Assembly (NCBI RefSeq): GCF_001014615.2
Contig: NZ_LBCQ02000009.1
Location: 237,939-301,938 of the forward strand
Length of the DNA stretch: 64,000 bases
Reading direction: 5' to 3'
Source of the DNA: Aquamicrobium sp. LC103
GTDB taxonomy: Bacteria > Pseudomonadota > Alphaproteobacteria > Rhizobiales > Rhizobiaceae
The notes beneath the pieces were generated by a model. It was not told the DNA's origin and made no database searches. It saw nothing but the letters and a program-made list of their open reading frames with translations. Made by a program: the position numbers and the translations under genes. Of the stretch, positions 10,111 through 17,700 are shown piece by piece; position 1 is the first letter of the stretch, and the number at the start of each line of letters is the position of its first letter.

Positions 10111-11166
10111 TCAACTGTCAGTGGTCGCCTCTTGCTCAAAGCGGGCAACCAGTTCGGGCAGCACCTCTGCGACATAGGCCGCGAATCCAGGTTTTGCGTT
10201 CTCATCGAATTCCAGGCGCGGCTTCGGGCCGTCGGTCAGGCGAGCCAGCACGCGGCCGGCATCATCGTTGATCTCGCGAGGCGCTTGCGGCTTCTTGACC
10301 GGAGGTCGGGCTCTCCGCTCCAGACGCACGTAAAGCCGGCGGAAGCGCTCATCCGACGACGCTTGCCGGAATGGTTCGCTATGGACCTCTTCCGCCGCTA
10401 TTACGGCGGCTGCCGGGTTCCTGAAGAATTCCGACAAGGCCATCCAGCGCGGCCTGCCGGCCTTGGGGGCAGGGCCTATGGCACTGGCAATGTGGGTCGG
10501 GATGCCGGACGCAACCTGCAGGTAGCGGGTCATCTCCGCCTTGTGCAGCGAAAGCGCGCGCTCGACGATGCCGCGCTCGAAGCCGTGGTGGATCAGCGAC
10601 TGGGCGAAGAAGGCACGCTCGATGAAGGAGAGGCTACGCCGCTCGGTGTTCTCCTTGCCTTGGGCAAGAACCAGCTCGGCATCCGAAAGCTCGCGCACGA
10701 TGGCCCGCACAGGGATTGCGAGGCTTGCTGCCGCCCTGATGCGGCGATGACCGTAGGCGGTCTGATAACGGCCGGGAGACGTCGGATGCGGCCGGACGAG
10801 AACAGGCACCTGCTGTCCGTTCTCGCGCAGGCTTTCGACCAGCGGCTGAAACTCTTCGTCGCCGACGTCCTCGCGGCTTAGCCGGTCGCGCACGATCGAG
10901 GGATCGATCTTGGCGGGGTCGAGTTCGATCACCCGGTCGCCGCCTGCAAGTTGTTCCTTCAGCGCGCGTGCCTCATCCAACTCGCGGGTCATCGAGGAGA
11001 GCGAAAGCCCCATTGCTTTCACCGCGCCTGAAGAGGAGCGTTGTTCGACTGGCGGGTGAGGCTTGGCCTCTGGCTCCGGCGTAGCCGATTCCGTCTGCGT
11101 GGGGGCAAGGGAGGGGAGGTCGGCTCCAAATAGCGCGCGTAGGTGGTCTTTGCGCTTGGTGCTCAT
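10111..11166 (-). CDS. repB: Plasmid partitioning protein RepB (ParB-like)
   Basis: A 351-residue RepB/ParB-type centromere-binding protein. It has an N-terminal RepA-interaction segment (MSTKRKDHLRALFGADLPS), the ParB N-terminal nuclease-like domain with the GHRRIRAA box near residue 135, and a helix-turn-helix around residues 175-215 (IERAFFAQSLIHHGFERGIVERALSLHKAEMTRYL). A RepB C-terminal dimerisation region follows. Its ATG overlaps the repA stop by four bases (ATGA). It binds the parS palindromes at 11229 and 12501 and, with RepA, segregates the replicon. Confidence 0.95.
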   Translation of the reverse strand: MSTKRKDHLRALFGADLPSLAPTQTESATPEPEAKPHPPVEQRSSSGAVKAMGLSLSSMTRELDEARALKEQLAGGDRVIELDPAKIDPSIVRDRLSREDVGDEEFQPLVESLRENGQQVPVLVRPHPTSPGRYQTAYGHRRIRAAASLAIPVRAIVRELSDAELVLAQGKENTERRSLSFIERAFFAQSLIHHGFERGIVERALSLHKAEMTRYLQVASGIPTHIASAIGPAPKAGRPRWMALSEFFRNPAAAVIAAEEVHSEPFRQASSDERFRRLYVRLERRARPPVKKPQAPREINDDAGRVLARLTDGPKPRLEFDENAKPGFAAYVAEVLPELVARFEQEATTDS

Positions 11167-12443
11167 GTTGCACTCCCTTGTGAAGTCCGGCGGCCCCAGG
11201 CGTCGAGAATAAGCCCCTCGACTTCCGAGTTGACAGCTGTCAACGCCTCCAGGGCCCTGTCGTAGGTCGATCTCGTGAAATTGTCCCGACCGACCTCGTA
11301 GAGAGTTTGCTTGGTCAGGCCCGCATCGGATACGGCGGTGGACTTGACCATCGGCGCCGTCAGCACGCGTTCACCGAACTGCGCTCGCAGGAAGCCGACG
11401 ATTTGCGTTTGCGGCCCGTCATTCGGCTCGTAGCGCGTGATGAGATAGCGAAGGAAGTCGAAATTTAGCTCGCCGCCGGCTTCCCGCACTACGGACAGCA
11501 GGTCCGAGGTCATGTAGAGGAACTGGCTCATCGAGGCGACGTCGAGCATTTGCGGATGCACCGTGACAATCACCGACGTGGCAGCGCACAGCGCCGACAG
11601 CGTGAGGAAACCCAGTTGCGGCGGGCAGTCGATGACGACAACGTCGTAATTGTCGGCCACGGACTGCAGAACGGACTGGATGCGCGCAAAGAAGAAGTCG
11701 CCCGCTTCGCCCGTTGACCGGCCTGTTCCGCTCGCAAGCATACGCGGCGTGGTGTGTTCGAACTCGTGCAATTCGAGATTGCCCGGTACGAGATCGAGCC
11801 CATCGAAATATGTTCTGCGGATGATTTCCGTTAGCGGGCGCCTCTCGTCATCGTAGCGGATCGCGCCATAGAGCGTGTCGTTGCCGGTAAGGTCGATCTC
11901 CGGCTGGTAGCCGAAAAGGGCCGACATGGAAGCCTGCGGGTCCAGGTCGATCGCCAGCACGCGATAGCCCGAAAGGGCCAGATACTGGGCAAGATGCGCG
12001 CTTGTCGTGGTCTTTCCCGATCCGCCCTTGAAATTAGTAACGGCCAGAACCTGAAGATGCTCGTGCGCGGGATCGCGCCATTTCACGTAGGAGCGAGCCT
12101 TTTGGACGTTACCCTTGAGGCTCGCCTGCTCCGAAAGGTGCCGCCGCAGCGCATTGATATCGGAAAGTGAATAGAAGCGACGTCCTCCCGCACCCGTATC
12201 GGGCTGCGGGCCTTCACCAGCGATGGACAATTGCCGCAGATAGCCGTCCGACACACCAATCATCTTGGCGGCCTCGCCGCTGGAAAACGTGCGCAGGCTT
12301 TTCTGGGCCGTAGGAGGGAAAAGCCTGTCGCGCAATCCGCGCAACTGCTCGGATAGCAGGGCGGCGTCTGCTGCTATCGTTTCGTCGGCGGATGTCGATT
12401 TGTCCGCTATGTTCGCCGTTACCGCCGTCGCCACGTTTTCCAA
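11163..12443 (-). CDS. repA: Plasmid partitioning ATPase RepA (ParA-like)
   Basis: A 426-residue RepA when started at the TTG at 12443, which follows GGAGAAGGA by about 4 bases. A longer frame opening at a TTG at 12518 would overlap the parS palindrome and encodes an unfamiliar cysteine-rich leader, so the shorter start is preferred. It has an N-terminal winged helix (SLRTFSSGEAAKMIGVSDGYLRQL, residues about 49-72) that gives operator binding, then the ParA ATPase core with deviant Walker A FKGGSGKTTTSAHLAQ near residue 133, AIDLDPQAS, and VVIDCPPQLGFLT. RepA is first in the operon, represses it with RepB and drives partition. Confidence 0.95.
   Translation of the reverse strand: MENVATAVTANIADKSTSADETIAADAALLSEQLRGLRDRLFPPTAQKSLRTFSSGEAAKMIGVSDGYLRQLSIAGEGPQPDTGAGGRRFYSLSDINALRRHLSEQASLKGNVQKARSYVKWRDPAHEHLQVLAVTNFKGGSGKTTTSAHLAQYLALSGYRVLAIDLDPQASMSALFGYQPEIDLTGNDTLYGAIRYDDERRPLTEIIRRTYFDGLDLVPGNLELHEFEHTTPRMLASGTGRSTGEAGDFFFARIQSVLQSVADNYDVVVIDCPPQLGFLTLSALCAATSVIVTVHPQMLDVASMSQFLYMTSDLLSVVREAGGELNFDFLRYLITRYEPNDGPQTQIVGFLRAQFGERVLTAPMVKSTAVSDAGLTKQTLYEVGRDNFTRSTYDRALEALTAVNSEVEGLILDAWGRRTSQGSAT
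11229..11244. promoter_or_regulatory. parS centromere site (perfect palindrome)
   Basis: GTTGACAGCTGTCAAC is a perfect 16-bp palindrome inside the 3' end of repA. It fits the GTTnnnnGCnnnnAAC parS consensus described for repABC plasmids. It is the likely RepB binding site for partition. Confidence 0.85.
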
Positions 12444-12500
12444 ACGTCCTTCTCCGCCTTCAGCCTGCTGACGCTCTGTCAAACAACAGCATCCTGCGGC

Positions 12501-12516
12501 GTTGACAGGTGTCAAC
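12501..12516. promoter_or_regulatory. parS-like palindrome upstream of repA
   Basis: GTTGACAGGTGTCAAC has 7-bp perfect arms (GTTGACA/TGTCAAC) and differs from the internal parS at 11229 by one central base. It lies 58 bases upstream of the preferred repA start, so RepB bound here could act in partition, in autoregulation, or in both. Confidence 0.8.
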
Positions 12517-13098
12517 AAATCGCAGGGTCAGGCCACACCGATACTCATACATTGGGCCGATTCGATCCCCATGGCGACTCGATATACAGTTCGATTCACC
12601 AACACCTTCATCGGCCGCTTCTACAGAAGCCCTTACCAGATACGCTTACAATTCCAAGTTGGGGCCTCACTCCGTAAACAGAGGGTGCGAAGCGAAGGCG
12701 TTTCCGTCAAGAACTTTTTAGTTGATCCGAGGCATCGCGCGCCCGGCCTTGCCGGCTTTCAAAGTGCGAAAAGCCGGTCCGCAGGCGGATTCCAACGCGA
12801 TTCCAAACATTTATTGATGTTCGATTCGTTTGGGTCCACGCGCCGCACGATCTGGCGGGCGACCGTTGCCATGAGCCGGCTCGACAGGAATCCGGCTGAG
12901 AAATCTCGGCTTTTCGTCGAATCGCTGCTTTCCGTCGCCTGAAACGGGTAGAATTGCCAAACCAACGCCGCCCGAAGGGGGAGGGAAGGAAGGGCTGGTC
13001 GCTTCTGGGATATGCCGCAGGAGATATGCGACAATTTGCATGGCAGCTATGCAGACTTGAAGATTGCGGAATCGTTGGGTGATTCCTATCTTAGAGAC
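12517..13098. other. repA upstream region, non-coding
   Basis: About 580 bases between the parS-like site and the small RNA. It should contain the repABC promoter and RepA operator, transcribed leftward, but I could not identify a convincing -35/-10 pair. A hairpin with arms CCGGCTTTC (12752-12760) and GAAAAGCCGG (12768-12777) is present without a T-run. Open frames here lack ribosome-binding sites and recognisable similarity. The rightmost part holds the small RNA's promoter: TTGCGG at 13064-13069 and TATCTT at 13087-13092, 17 bases apart. Confidence 0.45.
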
Positions 13099-13208
13099 AG
13101 TCAACGGCCTACCTCCTCCCAGGCCAATGACAAGTCCTGCGGCGCACCTCCTCCCGCGTCGCATGATCGATCAGGCCTGCCGGACCTCCTCCCCCGGCGG
13201 GCCTTTTT
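13099..13208 (+). ncRNA. Anti-Shine-Dalgarno small RNA, alpha-r14 (NfeR1)-like
   Basis: Three consecutive hairpins each expose the same loop, CCTCCTCCC, which is complementary to Shine-Dalgarno sequences. Hairpin 1: GGCCT (13106-13110) / AGGCC (13121-13125), loop motif 13112-13120. Hairpin 2: TGCGGCGC (13138-13145) / GCGTCGCA (13156-13163), loop motif 13147-13155. Hairpin 3: GGCCTGCCGG (13174-13183) / CCGGCGGGCC (13194-13203), loop motif 13185-13193, followed by TTTTT as terminator. A promoter (TTGCGG-N17-TATCTT) puts the start near 13099, giving about 110 nt. This is the architecture of the alpha-r14 family of trans-acting sRNAs in rhizobia (NfeR1 in Sinorhizobium), which silence transporter and other mRNAs by pairing to ribosome-binding sites. 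The family call rests on structure and motif, not on alignment. Confidence 0.85.
13174..13208 (+). terminator. Intrinsic terminator of the small RNA
   Basis: A 10-bp GC-rich stem (GGCCTGCCGG/CCGGCGGGCC, one G-U pair) followed directly by TTTTT at 13204-13208. Its loop carries the third CCTCCTCCC motif. Confidence 0.88.
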
Positions 13209-13277
13209 CGTTCCGGACGTTGTTTTCCTCAGGGCCGGTCAACCCTCGCTTAAGGGCTTTGGTGCCAATATCGGCGC

Positions 13278-13556
13278 ATGTCGATGTTTCGCTTGCCTGG
13301 TGTCGGTTGGCTGGTGGTCGGTGCTTTGGCCGCCGGCGGCTGGATGTTCTACAATTCGCTGCCGGCCAAGCAGACCTTCGTTCCGCGCAAACCGCCAGCG
13401 GCGGTCGCACGGCCGGAGGCGGTGGTGAAACCCAGGGTGCCGCGTATCGACGTGCCTTCTTCCAAGAGGCCGGCCGCATCCGAGAAGGTTTCGGCAAGGC
13501 AGCCGGTCTGGCGCAACGTGCCGCCGCGGCCCAGTGTGGACGTGCCACGGCGTTGA
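13278..13556 (+). CDS. Small single-pass membrane protein, hypothetical
   Basis: A 92-residue open frame. It has a short N-terminus (MSMFRLPG), one hydrophobic segment VGWLVVGALAAGGWMFY (about residues 9-25), then a proline-, arginine- and lysine-rich tail. It would be anchored in the inner membrane with a basic, disordered tail. The ribosome-binding site is weak and ATG 13284 is an equally possible start. It begins 70 bases after the small RNA terminator. I do not recognise a family; the membrane segment and codon pattern make it more likely real than not. Confidence 0.5.
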   Translation: MSMFRLPGVGWLVVGALAAGGWMFYNSLPAKQTFVPRKPPAAVARPEAVVKPRVPRIDVPSSKRPAASEKVSARQPVWRNVPPRPSVDVPRR

Positions 13557-13650
13557 TGGCGTCATGGTTAATTTGCCGGTTAACCTGACCTTAACAGCGG
13601 GAAGACAATTTTAAACAAAAGGGGGGCGTGCCCAGAAGAAGGGGACGCCG

Positions 13651-13818
13651 ATGACCACATCGCCGTTTCACAACAACAAACAGGACGCCTTGCCGGCGCA
13701 GAACGAGCGGCCCGTGGTGGAGCTGTTCGATCCTTTCGAGCGCATCTTCCAGCCACGCCGGCGCAACGAGCCTTTTGACGGGTTCCTCGATCGTCCCAGC
13801 GCGCGCGAAAGCTCGTGA
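13651..13818 (+). CDS. Small hypothetical protein, 55 residues
   Basis: An open frame with a strong AGAAGGGG ribosome-binding sequence 6 bases before its ATG. The product begins MTTSPFHNNKQDALPAQNE and contains VVELFDPFERIFQPRRRNEPFDGFLDRPSARESS. It has no membrane segment and many charged residues. The good ribosome-binding site, and a second tiny frame whose GTG overlaps its stop by four bases, suggest real translation. I recognise no family. Confidence 0.5.
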   Translation: MTTSPFHNNKQDALPAQNERPVVELFDPFERIFQPRRRNEPFDGFLDRPSARESS

Positions 13819-13916
13819 TCCGATCCGAAAAGGGGGAGCGGCCCGCCCGGGCCGCGGCCATGGCGGCGCGTGCCGGAAGGTGGCATCGCGCTGTCATGGC
13901 CTTCACCGGCAAATAG
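13815..13916 (+). CDS. Possible 33-residue protein, overlapping the upstream small ORF
   Basis: The GTG start overlaps the previous stop as GTGA, an arrangement typical of translational coupling. The product starts MIRSEKGERPARAAAMAAR and ends HRAVMAFTGK. It is very short, basic and unlike any protein I know, so only the coupling supports it. It ends 15 bases before the convergent LysR gene. Confidence 0.3.
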   Translation: MIRSEKGERPARAAAMAARAGRWHRAVMAFTGK

Positions 13917-13931
13917 GGTGACGCTCAGCCT

Positions 13932-14834
13932 TCAGGGCGTTCTTTTTTTCACCTGACCGATGATCCATTCATAGAGCTCGTTAGCCAGCGGATTTTCCAG
14001 CCGTCCATCCGGCACCACGAAATAGTAGCTGTTTTCGGTGGGAAGCGACCGATCGATCACCACTTGCAGGATCTCGTCCCGCAATTCCTGCTCGATCAGA
14101 TACCTGGGAAGAAGCGCGAAGCCGAGCCCGGCTATGGCGGCTTGGATGACCATCATGAATTGGTCGAAGCGATGCCCGCGATAGACGGTATCGGCCTGCG
14201 ATCCGACCGATTGGAACCAGTCGGCCCAGGCTTTCGGTCGCGTGGCGAGGTGGAGAAGCGGACCGGCTTCCAGAGCCTTGATCGTATTGCCGCCATGCCT
14301 TGCCAGGAAGGCGGGGGCGGCCACGGGCAGGATTTCCTCGCGACAGATATAGCGACAGGTCGCGTGCGCCCAGATCGGCTGGCCGTAGTGAATGGCCGCG
14401 TCGAAGACGCTTTCCTCAAGATCGAAGGGTTGCGAACGGGAAACGATATTGAGCGCGATGTCGGGATTTCGGGAAAGGAAATTAGGCAGCCGCGGCACCA
14501 GCCAGCGCGCCCCGAAGGCGGGAAGCGTCGCAAGGCTGAGGGAAGAGGCGCTGGGCGAGGTCATGACCCGCAGCATCGCTTCTTCCGATTGCGCCAGCAG
14601 TCGGCGAACCTCGGGCAGGAAGCGTTGGCCGGCCGCCGAGAGTAACACTCTTTGCCGCACGCGTTCGAAGAGCGCGACGCCGAGCTGATTTTCCAACTCC
14701 TTGATCTGGCGGCTGACCGCGCTTTGCGTCAGGTTGAGTTCCCTTGCCGCCTGCGTAAAGCTACCGTGACGCGCCGCGCATTCGAACGCCTGGAGCTTGT
14801 CGATGTCGGGGATCAGTTTTCTCGCTGTCGTCAT
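13932..14834 (-). CDS. LysR family transcriptional regulator (GcvA-like)
   Basis: A 300-residue LysR-type regulator. The N-terminal winged helix (residues about 10-70) is DKLQAFECAARHGSFTQAARELNLTQSAVSRQIKELENQLGVALFER, followed by a LysR substrate-binding domain. The DIDKLQAFE start and GSFTQAARELNLTQSAVSRQI helix resemble GcvA-like members. It diverges from the aldehyde dehydrogenase at 15075, so it most likely controls that gene in response to lysine or a breakdown product. That link is by position only. Confidence 0.88.
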   Translation of the reverse strand: MTTARKLIPDIDKLQAFECAARHGSFTQAARELNLTQSAVSRQIKELENQLGVALFERVRQRVLLSAAGQRFLPEVRRLLAQSEEAMLRVMTSPSASSLSLATLPAFGARWLVPRLPNFLSRNPDIALNIVSRSQPFDLEESVFDAAIHYGQPIWAHATCRYICREEILPVAAPAFLARHGGNTIKALEAGPLLHLATRPKAWADWFQSVGSQADTVYRGHRFDQFMMVIQAAIAGLGFALLPRYLIEQELRDEILQVVIDRSLPTENSYYFVVPDGRLENPLANELYEWIIGQVKKRTP

Positions 14835-15074
14835 TCTGTTTCGGTATCAACCCAGTCGAATTCAGCGCAATTTTTCACGTTCCGAGACCGCTATTATCCT
14901 ATCCGAGAATGACTGCAATCCGTCTTGGGCGTCGAAGACAGTCGCACGATTGCGATACGGTCTTGGGCGGCTGGGCGGAATGGCCTAAGACGATCGGCGA
15001 ATGAGAGCAACGCGCTCCGCAAGGAGGTTGGCCCCGCGCCGATGAGCGCTCTTCTGGGAAAGGAATAGGAAAAA
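14835..15074. promoter_or_regulatory. Divergent promoter region, lysR / aldehyde dehydrogenase
   Basis: A 240-base gap between two divergent genes, expected to hold both promoters and the LysR binding site. The left third is AT-rich (AATTTTTCACGT, TATTATCCTATCC). I could not pick out a convincing T-N11-A box or a -35/-10 pair. No coding frame is credible. Confidence 0.4.
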
Positions 15075-16586
15075 ATGGGCATCAGGAAAGAGACGACGGA
15101 ACTTCTCGCGCGATTGGGCGTGAACGAACGCCGGCTTTCGGGCGGGGACCTGAAGGTCCGCACGCCGGTGAGCGGCGATGAGATCGCGGCGCTTGGATCG
15201 ATGTCGGAAGCCGAGGCGGGCGCTGCGATCGAAGCCGCTGACGCGGCTTTCCGCTCCTGGCGACTGGTACCGGCGCCGCGCCGTGGCGAACTGGTGCGGC
15301 TTTTGGGCGAGGAACTGCGCGCCTCGAAGGAGGATCTCGGCCGGCTGGTATCGATCGAGGTGGGCAAGGTACCGTCCGAAGGCCTCGGTGAGGTGCAGGA
15401 GATGATCGACATTTGCGATTTCGCTGTCGGTCTTTCCCGTCAGCTCTACGGGCTCACCATAGCCACCGAGCGACCGGGCCACCGCATGATGGAAACCTGG
15501 CATCCGCTTGGCGTTGTCGGCGTGATCTCGGCTTTCAATTTCCCCGTCGCGGTCTGGTCGTGGAATGCCGCGCTGGCCTTCGTCTGCGGCGATGCAGTGG
15601 TCTGGAAACCGTCCGAGAAGACGCCGCTGACCGCACTTGCCTGCGAGGCGATCTTCGCACGTGCCCTCGAGCGCTTCGGAGACGCCCCGGCGGGCCTTCT
15701 GCAGGTCCTCGTCGGCGACCGGAAGATCGGCGAGGTCCTTGTCGATCATCCAAAGGTGCCGCTCGTTTCGGCGACCGGTTCCACGCGCATGGGCCGTGAG
15801 GTCGCTCCGCGACTTGCCAAGCGTTTCGCCCGCGCGGTGCTCGAGCTCGGCGGCAACAATGCCGGCATAGTCTGTCCTTCGGCCGATCTCGACATGGCGC
15901 TGCGCGCGATCGCCTTCGGCGCGATGGGCACGGCCGGCCAGCGCTGCACCACACTACGTCGCCTCTTCGTGCACGACAGCGTCTACGACCAGCTCGTGCC
16001 GCGCCTGAAGAAGGCCTATGAGAGCGTTTCCGTCGGCAGCCCCTTGGAGACGAGCGCCCTGGTCGGCCCGCTGATCGACAAGGCGGCCTTCGACAACATG
16101 CAGAAGGCGCTGGAGGCGGCGAAAGCCCATGGTGGCAAGGTGACTGGTGGCGAGCGGGTCGAAACCGGCGGCGCGGACGCTTATTACGTGCGCCCGGCGA
16201 TCATCGAGATGCCGGAACAGACCGGACCGGTGCTGGAGGAAACCTTTGCGCCGATCCTCTATGTGATGAAATATTCAGACTTCGACAAGGCGCTGGAGCT
16301 GCACAATGCGGTGGGAGCCGGCCTGTCCTCGTCGATCTTCACGCGTGATCTGCAGGAATCGGAGCGTTTCCTTGGAGCCGACGGTTCCGACTGCGGCATC
16401 GCCAACGTGAACATCGGCACATCAGGTGCGGAGATCGGGGGCGCGTTCGGCGGCGAGAAGGAAACCGGCGGTGGCCGCGAGAGCGGTTCGGACGCCTGGA
16501 AAGCCTATATGCGGCGCGCGACCAACACGGTAAACTATTCGAAGGCGCTACCGCTCGCACAGGGCGTCTCCTTCGATATCGAGTAG
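15075..16586 (+). CDS. amaB: Alpha-aminoadipic semialdehyde dehydrogenase (ALDH7/antiquitin-like)
   Basis: A 503-residue aldehyde dehydrogenase of the ALDH7 (antiquitin) type. It oxidises 2-aminoadipate-6-semialdehyde, in equilibrium with piperideine-6-carboxylate, to 2-aminoadipate in lysine breakdown, using NAD. Diagnostic stretches are HPLGVVGVISAFNFPVAVW, the general-base Glu in LELGGNNAGIV near residue 258, the nucleophile Cys in GTAGQRCTTLRR near residue 292, and FAPILYVMKY. The GGNNA and GQRCTTLRR forms are typical of this family rather than of generic aldehyde dehydrogenases. It is monocistronic in appearance and divergent from a LysR gene. No partner lysine aminotransferase is in view. 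Confidence 0.85.
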   Translation: MGIRKETTELLARLGVNERRLSGGDLKVRTPVSGDEIAALGSMSEAEAGAAIEAADAAFRSWRLVPAPRRGELVRLLGEELRASKEDLGRLVSIEVGKVPSEGLGEVQEMIDICDFAVGLSRQLYGLTIATERPGHRMMETWHPLGVVGVISAFNFPVAVWSWNAALAFVCGDAVVWKPSEKTPLTALACEAIFARALERFGDAPAGLLQVLVGDRKIGEVLVDHPKVPLVSATGSTRMGREVAPRLAKRFARAVLELGGNNAGIVCPSADLDMALRAIAFGAMGTAGQRCTTLRRLFVHDSVYDQLVPRLKKAYESVSVGSPLETSALVGPLIDKAAFDNMQKALEAAKAHGGKVTGGERVETGGADAYYVRPAIIEMPEQTGPVLEETFAPILYVMKYSDFDKALELHNAVGAGLSSSIFTRDLQESERFLGADGSDCGIANVNIGTSGAEIGGAFGGEKETGGGRESGSDAWKAYMRRATNTVNYSKALPLAQGVSFDIE

Positions 16587-16636
16587 CGTGCAGGAGCTTC
16601 GGGAGCAGGCCCGGCGTCTGCTTCGGCCACCTAGGA

Positions 16637-17551
16637 TCAGGCGGTGCCGATACCGCGCGAGCGCGCGACGTCTTTCAGCGCTTCGATCAGTTCGTCGGTT
16701 GCCTTCGGGCGCGGGCGAAACCGGCACCAGTGGACATAAGCGGGGATTTCCACACTGTCCTCGACCGGAATGGCCACCAGCTCCATCCGCTCGCAATCCA
16801 TGGCTGAAAACTCGTCTATGACGGAAACGCCTATATTCTCGTAGACGAAGGAGATCGCAGCCTCCACGAAATGGACGAAGACGTCGGTCTTGCGGCTGAC
16901 GCCCGCGCGCGCATAGGTGGCGTCGATATAGCGCCCGTGCGGTGTCTCCGCGCCGAAGGAGATCAGCGCCTCGTCCTGCAGCATGCCCGGCGAGATGGAG
17001 GCGCGATGCGCCAGCCGATGGGTGCGTGGCATCAGGCAGACGAGCTTGCCCTTCGCGATCACCGCCGTCTCCAGCGTTGGGTCATTGGCTTCGGCGATCG
17101 TGGTCACGCAGGACCCCTGGCCGAAGAGCAGATAGTCGCGGATGTCCTTTTGCGAGAGGAAATCGCAATAGAAGGTGCGTGAGCCGTGACGCTCCTTGAG
17201 TACCTTCAACGCTTTCGGCACCAGCCGCATACCGATGCTGGGGGTGGTGCCGAAGCGGAAAACCGAGGAATCGCCCGTTGCGATCGAATGGATCGCCTCC
17301 GAAAGCCGGTCGAATTGGCCGTAGACCCGCTCCACCTCGACAAGAATAAGCTTGGCTTCCTCCGTGGGGACGAGCCGTCCACCGATGCGCTCGAACAGCC
17401 GGGCGCCGATTTCGTCCTCGAAGCGGCGGATCGTCATGCTGAGGCTGGGCTGGGAGACCCCGAGCTGTTGCGAGGCCGAGGTCAGCGAGCCCGTCGCCAT
17501 CACCGCCCGGAAAACCTCGATCTGACGTTCTTTCAATCTGGGTTTTGCCAT
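16637..17551 (-). CDS. LysR family transcriptional regulator at the edge of the catabolic cluster
   Basis: A 304-residue LysR-type regulator starting at MAKPRLKERQIEVF (17551); an in-frame upstream ATG at 17572 lies in the probable operator region. Winged helix: RQIEVFRAVMATGSLTSASQQLGVSQPSLSMTIRRFEDEIGARLFERIGGRLVPTEEA in outline, followed by the ligand domain. It diverges from the shikimate-dehydrogenase-like gene at 17701. It is clearly related to the LysR inside the same cluster at 22791 (shared RQIEVF-A-V-A-SxT-AS-x-L-VSQPSLS pattern), pointing to duplication. It probably regulates the catabolic operon. Confidence 0.88.
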   Translation of the reverse strand: MAKPRLKERQIEVFRAVMATGSLTSASQQLGVSQPSLSMTIRRFEDEIGARLFERIGGRLVPTEEAKLILVEVERVYGQFDRLSEAIHSIATGDSSVFRFGTTPSIGMRLVPKALKVLKERHGSRTFYCDFLSQKDIRDYLLFGQGSCVTTIAEANDPTLETAVIAKGKLVCLMPRTHRLAHRASISPGMLQDEALISFGAETPHGRYIDATYARAGVSRKTDVFVHFVEAAISFVYENIGVSVIDEFSAMDCERMELVAIPVEDSVEIPAYVHWCRFRPRPKATDELIEALKDVARSRGIGTA

Positions 17552-17579
17552 TACTTCTGCCCTTAAAAGCACGAAGCTC

Positions 17580-17596
17580 TATAACTTCGGATTATA
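17580..17596. promoter_or_regulatory. Candidate LysR binding box
   Basis: TATAA-N7-TTATA is a 17-bp inverted repeat containing a T-N11-A core (17582-17594). It lies 28 bases upstream of the LysR start and about 105 bases upstream of the divergent catabolic operon, where a LysR activator would be expected to bind. Confidence 0.5.
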
Positions 17597-17700
17597 AGCT
17601 GCCTCTCATATTCTATTGGCTCGCGAGAGGGAAGGCAGTCATTTTCCTGGGCTAGACGGCAAGCGTCGCAAGACGGCCGACGGCCGCGGAGGAATGCAGA

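Noticed and set aside
12752..12777. Hairpin CCGGCTTTC / GAAAAGCCGG upstream of repA as a terminator
   Set aside because: The stem is good but no T-run follows on either strand and no transcript is known to end there.
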